64,000 nt of DNA. It comes from Streptomyces sp. NBC_01341 (GTDB taxonomy: Bacteria; Actinomycetota; Actinomycetes; Streptomycetales; Streptomycetaceae). Position 1 is the first letter of the stretch. Each line of letters begins with the position of its first letter. A program made the translations under genes and the position numbers. Below are positions 56,973 to 64,000 of the stretch, in pieces. The notes under the pieces are model-generated. The model had not been told where the DNA came from and ran no database searches. It was given only the letters and a program-made list of their open reading frames with translations. The DNA is taken from the NCBI RefSeq assembly GCF_035946055.1, contig NZ_CP108364.1, positions 2,418,001 to 2,482,000 of the forward strand, read 5' to 3'.

Positions 56973-58043
56973 CTACGCGAGGCCCAGCTTCGCGGCCGCG
57001 GCCACCGCGTCCACCGGGACCGTGACCGGCTGCGGGGCGCCGGCGACGGCCCAGTCGGGGTCCTTGAGGCCGTTGCCGGTGACGGTGCAGACGATCTTCT
57101 GGCCCGGGTCGACCTTGCCCTCTTCGGCGGCCTTGAGCAGACCGGCCACGGACGCGGCCGAGGCAGGCTCGACGAAGACACCCTCCTGGGACGCCAGCAG
57201 GCGGTAGGCGGAAAGGATCTGACGGTCGGTCACCTCGTCGATGAAGCCGCCCGACTCGTCACGCGCGTCGAGTGCGAACTGCCAGGACGCCGGGTTGCCG
57301 ATGCGGATCGCGGTGGCGATCGTCGCGGGGTCCTTGACGATCTCTCCGCGCACGATGGGCGCGGAACCGGAGGCCTGGAAGCCCCACATGCGCGGGGTGT
57401 GCGTGGAGACCGCGTCCTTCGCGTACTCCTTGTAGCCCTTCCAGTAGGCCGTGATGTTGCCCGCGTTGCCCACCGGCAGGACGTGGATGTCGGGCGCGTC
57501 GCCCAGCGCGTCGACGATCTCGAACGCGGCGGTCTTCTGGCCCTCGATCCGGACCGGGTTGACCGAATTGACCAGCGCCACCGGGTAGTTGTCGGAGAGG
57601 CTGCGGGCCAGCGTCAGGCAGTCGTCGAAGTTGCCGTCGACCTGGAGGATCTTCGCGCCGTGGACGAGGGCCTGCCCCATCTTGCCGAGCGCGATCTTGC
57701 CCTGCGGCACGAGGACCGCGCAGACCATGCCCGCGCGCACGGCGTACGCGGCGGCGGACGCGGAGGTGTTGCCCGTGGAGGCGCAGATGACCGCCTGCGC
57801 GCCCTCCTCCTTCGCCCGGGTGATCGCCATCGTCATGCCGCGGTCCTTGAACGACCCGGTGGGGTTGGCGCCCTCGACCTTGAGGTGCACCTCGCAGCCG
57901 GTGCGCTCGGAGAGAACCTGCGCCGGGACGAGCGGCGTGCCGCCCTCACGGAGTGTGACGACCGGCGTCGTGCTCGTGACCGGAAGCCGGTCCCGGTACT
58001 CCTCGATGATGCCGCGCCACTGGTGGGTGCCCTTGCTGGTCAT
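56973..58043 (-). CDS. thrC: Threonine synthase
   Basis: A 356-residue PLP enzyme of the short (class II-like) type starting [23 protein letters not shown] Lys is in [15 protein letters not shown]; the phosphate-binding loop is [13 protein letters not shown]. It converts O-phosphohomoserine to threonine. It lies 6 bp after hom and is certainly cotranscribed with it. Confidence 0.97.
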   Translation of the reverse strand: MTSKGTHQWRGIIEEYRDRLPVTSTTPVVTLREGGTPLVPAQVLSERTGCEVHLKVEGANPTGSFKDRGMTMAITRAKEEGAQAVICASTGNTSASAAAYAVRAGMVCAVLVPQGKIALGKMGQALVHGAKILQVDGNFDDCLTLARSLSDNYPVALVNSVNPVRIEGQKTAAFEIVDALGDAPDIHVLPVGNAGNITAYWKGYKEYAKDAVSTHTPRMWGFQASGSAPIVRGEIVKDPATIATAIRIGNPASWQFALDARDESGGFIDEVTDRQILSAYRLLASQEGVFVEPASAASVAGLLKAAEEGKVDPGQKIVCTVTGNGLKDPDWAVAGAPQPVTVPVDAVAAAAKLGLA

Positions 58044-58049
58044 GGGTCC

Positions 58050-59351
58050 TTACTCCCCTTCAACACGCATGATGCTGGCGACACCGCGCACGGTGTCCAG
58101 CTTGCGCAGCGCTTCGACGGTCCCGGAGAGGGCGGCGTCGGGCGCGCGGTGGGTGACGACGACGAGGGATGCCTCGCCGCTGCCGTCCTGTCGGCCTTGC
58201 TGGCGGACCGTATCGATGGATACGTCCTGTTCGGCGAAGACCGTCGCGACCTGGGCGAGTACGCCAGGCTTGTCGGCCACGTCGAGACTGATGTGGTACC
58301 GCGTGACCACGTCACCCATGGGGCTGACCGGCAGACGCGTGTACGCGGACTCACCGGGGCCGGTGGTGGCCCCGATGATGTTGCGGCAGACGGCGACCAG
58401 GTCGCCCAGGACGGCGGACGCGGTCGGGGAGCCGCCTGCGCCGGGGCCGTAGAACATCAGCTGCCCGGCGGCCTCCGCCTCGACGAAGACCGCGTTGTAC
58501 GCCTCACGCACGGAGGCCAGCGGGTGGCTGAGCGGGATCATCGCGGGGTGCACGCGGGCGGTCACGGACCTGCCGTCGGCCGCGCGCTCGCAGATGGCGA
58601 GGAGTTTGACGGTGCAGCCCATGCGGCGGGCGGAGGCGATGTCGGCCGCGGTGACCTCGGTGATGCCCTCGCGGTGCACCTCGCCGATCTTCACCCGGGT
58701 GTGGAAGGCGATTCCCGCGAGGATGGCGGCCTTCGCGGCGGCGTCGAAGCCCTCGACGTCGGCGGTGGGGTCGGCCTCGGCGTACCCGAGGGCGGTGGCC
58801 TCGTCGAGCGCCTCGGAGTAGCCGGCTCCGCTGGTGTCCATCTTGTCGAGGATGAAGTTGGTCGTGCCGTTGACGATGCCGAGCACCCGGTTGACCTTGT
58901 CCCCCGCGAGGGACTCGCGCAGCGGGCGTACGAGCGGGATGGCGCCCGCCACGGCCGCCTCGTAGTAGAGGTCCCTGCCGTGCTTCTCGGCTGCGGCGTG
59001 GAGCGCGGAGCCGTCCTCGGCGAGGAGAGCCTTGTTGGCCGAGACGACGCCCGCGCCGTGCTCGAAGGCGGTCGTGATGAGTGTGCGGGCGGGCTCGATG
59101 CCCCCGATGACCTCGATGACGACGTCGATGTCGCCGCGTTCGACCAGGGCGGTCGCGTCGGTGGTGATCAGTGCGGGGTCTATGCCCTCCCGCACCTTGG
59201 AGGGCCGGCGGACGGCGACACCGGCGAGCTCCACCGGCGCGCCGATGCGCGCGGCGAGGTCGTCGGCTTGCGTCGTCATGATGCGCGCCACCTCTGAGCC
59301 GACCACTCCGCAGCCCAGCAGCGCCACCTTCAGCGGACGCGTACGCATCAT
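58050..59351 (-). CDS. hom: Homoserine dehydrogenase
   Basis: A 433-residue enzyme (ATG 59351, or 59348, GAGG upstream). Rossmann motif VALLGCGVVGSEVAR; catalytic region YEAAVAGAIPLVRPLRESLAGD; C-terminal ACT domain (about 350-430, YHISLDVADKPGVLAQVATV) mediating threonine feedback. It reduces aspartate semialdehyde to homoserine, the branch point to threonine and methionine. It heads hom-thrC-thrB and follows lysA by 95 bp. Confidence 0.97.
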   Translation of the reverse strand: MMRTRPLKVALLGCGVVGSEVARIMTTQADDLAARIGAPVELAGVAVRRPSKVREGIDPALITTDATALVERGDIDVVIEVIGGIEPARTLITTAFEHGAGVVSANKALLAEDGSALHAAAEKHGRDLYYEAAVAGAIPLVRPLRESLAGDKVNRVLGIVNGTTNFILDKMDTSGAGYSEALDEATALGYAEADPTADVEGFDAAAKAAILAGIAFHTRVKIGEVHREGITEVTAADIASARRMGCTVKLLAICERAADGRSVTARVHPAMIPLSHPLASVREAYNAVFVEAEAAGQLMFYGPGAGGSPTASAVLGDLVAVCRNIIGATTGPGESAYTRLPVSPMGDVVTRYHISLDVADKPGVLAQVATVFAEQDVSIDTVRQQGRQDGSGEASLVVVTHRAPDAALSGTVEALRKLDTVRGVASIMRVEGE

Positions 59352-59446
59352 CCGACCTCGTTTCTCATACTTCTGATGTGTGGACCAGTCTCACTCACCG
59401 GACGGGCGTTTCTGCCACCCGTCCGGATTTTGAGATGCGGATTTCA

Positions 59447-60838
59447 TCAGCCGACATCGAGACGCAGGAGATCTTCCTCCGTCTCGCGTCGGACGATGAC
59501 CCTCGCCTCTCCGTCACGCACAGCGACGACGGGCGGGCGGAGAGCGTGGTTGTAGTTGCTCGCCATGGAGCGGCAGTAGGCGCCGGTGGCGGGCACCGCG
59601 ATCAGGTCACCGGGAGCGAGGTCGGACGGCAGGAACGCGTCCTTGACCACGATGTCGCCGCTCTCGCAGTGCTTGCCGACCACGCGGACGAGCATGGGTT
59701 CGGCGTCGGAGGTACGCGACACGAGCGCGACGCTGTACTCGGCGTCGTACAGAGCGGTGCGGATGTTGTCCGACATGCCACCGTCCACGCTCACGTACGT
59801 CCGCAGGCCTTCGAGCGGCTTGATCGTGCCGACCTCGTACAGCGTGAAGGCCGTGGGGCCGACGATCGCGCGGCCCGGCTCGACGGAGATGCGCGGGGTG
59901 CGCAGTCCGGCGGACTCGCACTCCCGGGTCACGATGTCGCCGAGGGCCTTGGCGATCTCGTGTGGCTCGCGGGGGTCGTCGTCCGAGGTGTAGGCGATGC
60001 CGAGGCCGCCGCCGAGGTCGATCTCGGGGAGTTCCACACCGTGCTCGTCACGGATCTCCGCGAGGAGCTGCACGACGCGGCGCGCGGAGACCTCGAAGCC
60101 GGCCATGTCGAAGATCTGGGAGCCGATGTGCGAGTGGATGCCGACGAGCTCCAGCCCGTCCAGGGTGAGGGCCCTGCGGACCGCCTCGGCGGCCTGTCCG
60201 CCGGCCAAGGCGATGCCGAACTTCTGGTCCTCGTGCGCGGTGGCGATGAACTCGTGGGTGTGCGCCTCGACGCCGACCGTGACCCTGATCTGCACCCGCT
60301 GGCGCGTGCCGAGCCGCTGGGCGATGTGCGCGACCCGGACGATCTCCTGGAACGAGTCGAGCACGATCCGCCCGACGCCCGCCTCGACCGCCCGCTCGAT
60401 CTCGGCGACGGTCTTGTTGTTGCCGTGGAAGGCGATGCGCTCGGCGGGCATCCCGGCGTCCAGCGCGGTGGTGAGTTCGCCGCCGGAGCACACGTCCAGG
60501 TTCAGCCCCTCCTCCGTGAGCCAGCGCACCACGGCGCGGGACAGGAAGGCCTTCCCGGCGTAGAACACGTCCGCGTCGGCCCCGAAGGCGTCGGACCAGG
60601 CACGGCAGCGGGCGCGGAAGTCGGCCTCGTCCAGGAAGTAGGCGGGGGTACCGAACTCCTGGGCCAGCCGGGCGACTTCGATCCCGCCGACGGTGAGGGC
60701 GCCGTCCGCGTCGCGGGTGACCGTGCGGGACCAGACCTTCTCGTCCAGGACGTTCAGGTCGGTGGCCGGCGCGGAGTAGTGACCCTCGGGGAGGACGTCT
60801 GCGTGGCGGGGGCCTGCGGGGTGTGCGGATCGGCTCAT
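59447..60838 (-). CDS. lysA: Diaminopimelate decarboxylase
   Basis: A 463-residue PLP fold III enzyme starting MSRSAHPAGPRHADVLPEGH. The PLP Lys region is YAGKAFLSRAVVRWL; HIGSQIFDMAGFE and the GGGLGI(AY) loop are conserved; the catalytic Cys region is KHCESGDIVVKDAFLP. It converts meso-DAP to lysine, the last lysine step, and shares aspartate semialdehyde with hom downstream. It lies 24 bp after the ArgS-like gene. Confidence 0.97.
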   Translation of the reverse strand: MSRSAHPAGPRHADVLPEGHYSAPATDLNVLDEKVWSRTVTRDADGALTVGGIEVARLAQEFGTPAYFLDEADFRARCRAWSDAFGADADVFYAGKAFLSRAVVRWLTEEGLNLDVCSGGELTTALDAGMPAERIAFHGNNKTVAEIERAVEAGVGRIVLDSFQEIVRVAHIAQRLGTRQRVQIRVTVGVEAHTHEFIATAHEDQKFGIALAGGQAAEAVRRALTLDGLELVGIHSHIGSQIFDMAGFEVSARRVVQLLAEIRDEHGVELPEIDLGGGLGIAYTSDDDPREPHEIAKALGDIVTRECESAGLRTPRISVEPGRAIVGPTAFTLYEVGTIKPLEGLRTYVSVDGGMSDNIRTALYDAEYSVALVSRTSDAEPMLVRVVGKHCESGDIVVKDAFLPSDLAPGDLIAVPATGAYCRSMASNYNHALRPPVVAVRDGEARVIVRRETEEDLLRLDVG

Positions 60839-60862
60839 CGTGGTGCTCTGCTCTCTCGGTTC

Positions 60863-61927
60863 TCAGAGGTGTTCGGGGGCACTGATGCCGAGGAGGGACA
60901 GGCCGCCCGCGAGCACCGTCCCGGCGGCTTCGGCAAGGGCCAGCCGGGAGCGGTGGGCGACCGAGGGTTTCTCGTCACCGACGGGGAGCGGCGGGCGGTT
61001 GCCGTGGAAGTCGAGGAAGGCGTCCGCCACCGTTTCGAGTTGCCTGGCGAGCCGGTCGGGTGCCTGGTGACGGGCGGCGGCGGCGAGGACACCGGGGTGG
61101 TCGGCGATCGCCGCGTGCAGCGCGGGCGCGTCGACGTCCTCCTCGTAAGCGGCGTCGAAGCCGAGCCGCTCCGCACCCCTGATGAGCGCGCGGGCGCGCG
61201 CGTGGGCGTAGCGGACGAGGAAGAGCGGATTGGCCTCACCCTGCACGAGGAGGTCGTCGCCGAGGAGCGCGCGGTCGTGTCCGGCGGGCCGCAGCAGGCC
61301 CCAGAGAGTGGCGTCGGCGCCGAGCCGTCCCAGCAGCTCCGAAGCCGTGGCACCGGCGGGAACCGGCCGCGTCTCCGTGAGGGGGGAGGGGGGCCGCCCG
61401 TACGCGTCGACGGTGACGCCGAGACGCGTCCAGTCGGGGTCGGGCGCCTCCTCACAGGTGGTCCGCACCCGGGCGCCCTGCGCCCGCAGCAGCTCCCGCA
61501 CCGCGCCGGCCACGACCGCCGCCCGGACCTCGGGCCGGTGATGCAGTTGGTGGGTCTCCCCCGCGCACTCGGTACCCCACCCGTAGCGGAGTCCTTGCTC
61601 CAGCACCTGGCGTACGCGTGCGGCCCGGGCGTCCGCGTCGGCGGAGGCGTCGAGCGTGAAGTTCAGGAATCCGGGGCCGGTGATCTCGACCCGCCCGATG
61701 CCGGGCACGCCGGCGACCCGGTCGCGCAGCAGCGCGGCGACCTCGCGCGCCGGGAGGGCGGCCGGACCCGAGAGCTGGAGGGCGACGGCGCACGCGTAGT
61801 CGCCGCTGCCGCCCGGGCGTGTCCGCTCCACCCGCACGTGCGTGGGCACGGGGGCTCGCAGGACGTCCTCGTCGACCGCGCGGCGCACAGCGCGCAGCAC
61901 GGTTCGGGAGAGCTCTGCGGGGGTCAC
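60863..61927 (-). CDS. ArgS-related anticodon-binding (DALR) protein without catalytic domain
   Basis: A 354-residue protein from GTG 61927 (VTPAELSRTVLRAVRRAV). The N-terminal part resembles the arginyl-tRNA synthetase N-terminal additional domain (VEITGPGFLNFTL). The C-terminal part is a DALR anticodon-binding domain (YAHARARALIRGA, LLGISAPEHL). The HIGH and KMSK catalytic motifs between are missing, so it cannot charge tRNA. Databases call such proteins NrtL (from memory). Its location before lysA, and near tRNA-Arg, is conserved in Streptomyces. Role unknown. TACGCT 6 nt before the GTG suggests a leaderless mRNA. Confidence 0.88.
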   Translation of the reverse strand: MTPAELSRTVLRAVRRAVDEDVLRAPVPTHVRVERTRPGGSGDYACAVALQLSGPAALPAREVAALLRDRVAGVPGIGRVEITGPGFLNFTLDASADADARAARVRQVLEQGLRYGWGTECAGETHQLHHRPEVRAAVVAGAVRELLRAQGARVRTTCEEAPDPDWTRLGVTVDAYGRPPSPLTETRPVPAGATASELLGRLGADATLWGLLRPAGHDRALLGDDLLVQGEANPLFLVRYAHARARALIRGAERLGFDAAYEEDVDAPALHAAIADHPGVLAAAARHQAPDRLARQLETVADAFLDFHGNRPPLPVGDEKPSVAHRSRLALAEAAGTVLAGGLSLLGISAPEHL

Positions 61928-61933
61928 GGGACA

Positions 61934-61939
61934 AGCGTA
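61934..61939 (-). promoter_or_regulatory. -10 hexamer of a leaderless ArgS-like transcript
   Basis: TACGCT on the minus strand, 6 nt before GTG 61927. It offers a promoter for the ArgS-like/lysA unit independent of the response regulator gene. Confidence 0.45.
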
Positions 61940-61994
61940 GGGGAGGAAGGGGGGCACTTCGCCAACCGGTTTCGCCATGCGGGCAGCGACCCGG

Positions 61995-62429
61995 TCAGCC
62001 GGCCGCGCTGCCGGCCGTCCCCGCGCCGCGCCTGCCGTCGGCAGACGGGGAGTCCTCCCGGTTCGCGAGGCGGCGCACCATGCGCACCAGCTCGCTCGGC
62101 TCGAACGGTTTCGCCAGGAAGGCGTCGACCCCGGCGGCCACACCGGAGTCCACCTCGTAGGGGGTGCACGCGCTCACCACGGCGACGGGCAGGTGCCCGG
62201 TCCTGGGGTCGGCGCGCAGTCGGACGGCGGTCTGGATGCCGTCGAGCCGGGGCATCACCACGTCGAGGGTGATGACATCAGGGCAGAACTCGTGCACCAG
62301 GTCCAGGCACTCGACGCCGTCGGCCGCGGTCACGACCTCGAAGCCCTCCAGCTCGAGATTGACCCTGATCAGCTGCCGGATGACCTTGTTGTCGTCTACA
62401 ACAAGCACGCGGCCGTACGCCCCTGACAC
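61995..62429 (-). CDS. Single-domain response regulator
   Basis: A 144-residue CheY-like receiver from GTG 62429 (VSGAYGRVLVVDDNKVIRQL). Acidic pair D12/D13, phospho-acceptor Asp56 (VITLDVVMPRLDGIQT), Thr/Ser switch at VVSACTPYE and Lys in AFLAKPFEPSEL are intact. No output domain; the C-terminal 20 residues are Gly/Ser/Ala-rich. The cognate kinase is not in the window, so it is an orphan. TACCCT 6 nt before GTG indicates a leaderless transcript. It is 67 bp upstream of the ArgS-like gene. Confidence 0.9.
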   Translation of the reverse strand: MSGAYGRVLVVDDNKVIRQLIRVNLELEGFEVVTAADGVECLDLVHEFCPDVITLDVVMPRLDGIQTAVRLRADPRTGHLPVAVVSACTPYEVDSGVAAGVDAFLAKPFEPSELVRMVRRLANREDSPSADGRRGAGTAGSAAG

Positions 62430-62435
62430 CCTTCG

Positions 62436-62441
62436 AGGGTA
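62436..62441 (-). promoter_or_regulatory. -10 hexamer of a leaderless response regulator transcript
   Basis: TACCCT on the minus strand, 6 nt before GTG 62429. Confidence 0.45.
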
Positions 62442-62672
62442 GGTCGGGCGGAGGAGCTGCGTCCGGGTTTTGCCCACTTCCGCCCGCGCGGGGGTGGCCG
62501 GAACCCCTCCGCCCGCCACTCACGTTCCCCTTCGGCCGGGCCACCGCACCCCTCCCGGAGACGGTCCGGCCGTACGGCCCCACCACGTGCCCGCGACGCG
62601 GAAATACCTGTTCCCGGACACCCGGTCGGAGCTGGTAGGGTTTCACTCGTCGCCGCCGAGAGCAGCGACATC

Positions 62673-62744
62673 GCCCCCGTAGCTCAGGGGATAGAGCATC
62701 GGCCTCCGGAGCCGGGTGCGCAGGTTCGAATCCTGCCGGGGGCA
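62673..62744 (+). tRNA. tRNA-Arg (anticodon CCG)
   Basis: A 72-nt cloverleaf. Acceptor GCCCCCG pairs with CGGGGGC, discriminator A; D stem GCTC/GAGC; anticodon loop CTCCGGA with CCG (reads CGG); T arm GCAGG-TTCGAAT-CCTGC. The 3-prime CCA is not encoded. A TAGGGT hexamer at 62636-62641 is a possible -10. Confidence 0.97.
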
Positions 62745-62761
62745 CTTCGCAGGAAGTGCCG

Positions 62762-62805
62762 AAAGACCCCGTGAACAGCGGAAACGTTGTGATCGGGGTC
62801 TTTTT
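62762..62805 (+). terminator. tRNA-Arg terminator
   Basis: AAAGACCCCG (62762-62771) and CGGGGTCTTT (62794-62803) with a 22-nt loop, continuing into TTTTT. It lies 17 bp after the tRNA. Confidence 0.88.
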
Positions 62806-63348
62806 CATTCCTGCCGGGAGCTCACACCGGGGCATTCCGCACGGCAGGTTCATGGCTCGGTACGAGGCGGCCGACCTCGCCGTGGTTCAGGAGCCGAAGC
62901 CGGTAAGCACCCTGCCTTCGGCATGGACGCACCCGCTCCTGGGCTGGCGTCGGCCACGGACCGGGTGCCACGACTCCACGACGGACAGCCGGTTTGTCAC
63001 GACTCCACGAGAACCGGAGCGTCGTGCACACGGCGCTCTGCCGGGTCGGCAAGGTCATCAGGTATCCAGCCGCGAACAGCGTCTGTGTACCTGTACCAGT
63101 TCGTGCGCCCGCCCCGCACCCGGTCGGGGAGGTCGAGGGTTGGCCCGTGTCCCGGGTGTACCGCCGCACAACTCACCGAGCACTCCCCACCAAGCCGGCC
63201 TCCTCTGCGCACCCGAGGCTTCCGTGTCCTCGCCGGCCAGGGCGAAACCGGCCGCCTGCGTGATGAGTTGCCCACCTCCGGGTTGCCCGTGCTCCCGAAT
63301 GCGCGATCACAATGACCGATTCGAGGGATACGGAACACTCGTCTGCTG
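62806..63348. other. Sparse region after tRNA-Arg, no convincing gene
   Basis: About 540 bp between the tRNA terminator and the EcsC gene. Frames in this stretch have irregular codon use, no ribosome site and no recognisable domain. It contains a 13-bp direct repeat CACGACTCCACGA (62971-62983 and 63000-63012). A region of degraded sequence next to a tRNA gene fits a former integration site, but I see no integrase or repeat of the tRNA 3-prime end. Confidence 0.4.
62971..63012. repeat. 13-bp direct repeat pair
   Basis: CACGACTCCACGA occurs at 62971-62983 and again at 63000-63012, separated by 16 bp, in the non-coding stretch downstream of tRNA-Arg. Confidence 0.7.
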
Positions 63349-63354
63349 TACGTT
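63349..63354 (+). promoter_or_regulatory. -10 hexamer of a leaderless EcsC transcript
   Basis: TACGTT, 6 nt, then ATG at 63361; no Shine-Dalgarno. Confidence 0.5.
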
Positions 63355-63360
63355 CCTGGC

Positions 63361-64000
63361 ATGGTCACGGGACAAGTGAGCGAGAACCCGGAGTCGCGCT
63401 TCTCCGCTCTTCTGGCGGGCGCGGCAAGGCTTCCAGGGGTGCGAGTCGACAGGGAGGCGTACCTCCGGACCGCCCTGGCCCGTCATTGCACGGACGATCA
63501 ACTGCGCCGAGCGATGAAGGAGAGCCCCGCAGCGGCGGGCATCCCTCTTGATGTTCTGGACAAGGTTGCCGACGCCTCCATTCGCTATGAGACAGCCAAG
63601 GTGAGCGCGGTCTCTGCGGCTGCCGGCCTTCCTGGAGTCCTCGCTCTTCCCGCCACGGTGCCGGCCGATCTGGCCCAGTACGTCGCACACATGCTGCGCA
63701 TCGCGCAGAAACTCGCCTACATCTACAGCTGGCCCGATCTCTTCTCCGCCGACAACGACGAACTCGATGACGCCACCAAGGGAGTGCTCACGCTCTTCTT
63801 CGGAGTGATGTTCGGAACGCAGTCCGCGAACGCCGCCGTGGGGAAGGTGGCAGGGATGATCTCCGAGCAGGTCGCCAAGAAGCTGCCCCAGCAGGCGCTG
63901 ACCAAGGGTGTCATCTACCCCATCGTGAAGAAGGTCGCCCAGTACCTCGGCGTCGAGATGACGAAGCAGACCTTCGCCAAGTCGGTCTCGAAGGCGATTC
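63361..64000 (+). CDS. EcsC family protein (partial, cut by window end)
   Basis: An open frame from ATG 63361 (MVTGQVSENPESRFSALLAG) that runs off the window; 213 codons are visible. EcsC-like features are the helix ASIRYETAKVSAVSAAAGLP followed by GVLALPATVPADLAQYVAHM and LRIAQKLAYIYSWPDLF. EcsC proteins accompany some ABC systems, but isolated copies like this are of unknown role. The visible part has two hydrophobic stretches (about 81-100 and 135-155). Because it lies 3-prime of a tRNA gene it could belong to an acquired segment beyond the window. Confidence 0.8.
   Translation, partial: MVTGQVSENPESRFSALLAGAARLPGVRVDREAYLRTALARHCTDDQLRRAMKESPAAAGIPLDVLDKVADASIRYETAKVSAVSAAAGLPGVLALPATVPADLAQYVAHMLRIAQKLAYIYSWPDLFSADNDELDDATKGVLTLFFGVMFGTQSANAAVGKVAGMISEQVAKKLPQQALTKGVIYPIVKKVAQYLGVEMTKQTFAKSVSKAI

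Noticed and set aside
62822..63368. Several short frames after tRNA-Arg
   Set aside because: No ribosome site, mixed composition and mutual overlap; probably non-coding or decayed.

Overview
The window reads as a chromosomal core region of a Streptomyces. GC content is very high, genes are densely packed with GTG and TTG starts, and the characteristic neighbours are present: scy-filP, a nucS cluster, a chitinase beside the atp operon, and rho beside the threonine genes. The gene order matches, from memory, the S. coelicolor SCO541x to SCO535x segment. I see no prophage, insertion sequence, CRISPR array or secondary-metabolite cluster.

Layout. 1-8.4 kb: accessory genes. These are two DUF3817 membrane proteins, two MarR regulators, a divergent MFS exporter/ArsR pair with a clear operator, a glycosyltransferase-like membrane protein with degenerate catalytic motifs, a thiamine-binding-type protein and an operon of three AIM24-family genes. 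8.4-11.2 kb: an OmpR-type two-component system divergent from a PepSY protein. 11.3-14.0 kb: methylmalonyl-CoA/acetoacetyl-CoA metabolism (meaB, thiolase, epimerase). 14.3-19.2 kb: polar-growth coiled-coil scaffold genes scy and filP. 19.3-23.3 kb: two tandem paralogous ABC-2 transporter pairs. 23.3-29.4 kb: a zinc-binding-like protein, an F420-type oxidoreductase, an SCO5389-family protein, mismatch endonuclease NucS, a membrane-anchored P-loop protein and a STAS protein. 29.6-33.9 kb: 3-hydroxybutyryl-CoA dehydrogenase, PduO adenosyltransferase, a membrane protein and a NarL-type two-component system. 34-36 kb: a secreted chitinase with DasR-like operator repeats. 36.2-44.6 kb: DUF2550 and the complete atpIBEFHAGDC operon on the minus strand, with a Rex-like operator upstream. 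44.8-62.4 kb: a minus-strand housekeeping series (WecA/TagO-like transferase, glyA, a phosphatase-like protein, sua5, prmC, prfA, rpmE, an LCP ligase, rho, thrB, thrC, hom, lysA, an ArgS-like anticodon-binding protein, a single-domain response regulator). 62.7 kb onward: tRNA-Arg(CCG), its terminator, a sparse stretch, and an EcsC-family gene cut by the window end.

Threads across the window. Eight genes have a TAnnnT hexamer exactly 6 nt before the start codon, which suggests leaderless mRNAs. Four proteins have lost a signature catalytic or phospho-acceptor residue (glycosyltransferase-like, P-loop ATPase, STAS, low-molecular-weight phosphatase). Recognisable regulatory sites include two DasR-like sites at the chitinase promoter, a Rex-like site at atpI, sigma-R-type promoters before rpmE and rho, and OmpR-type direct repeats at the PepSY gene. 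MeaB, the epimerase and PduO together support B12-dependent methylmalonyl-CoA mutase, whose genes are not in this window.
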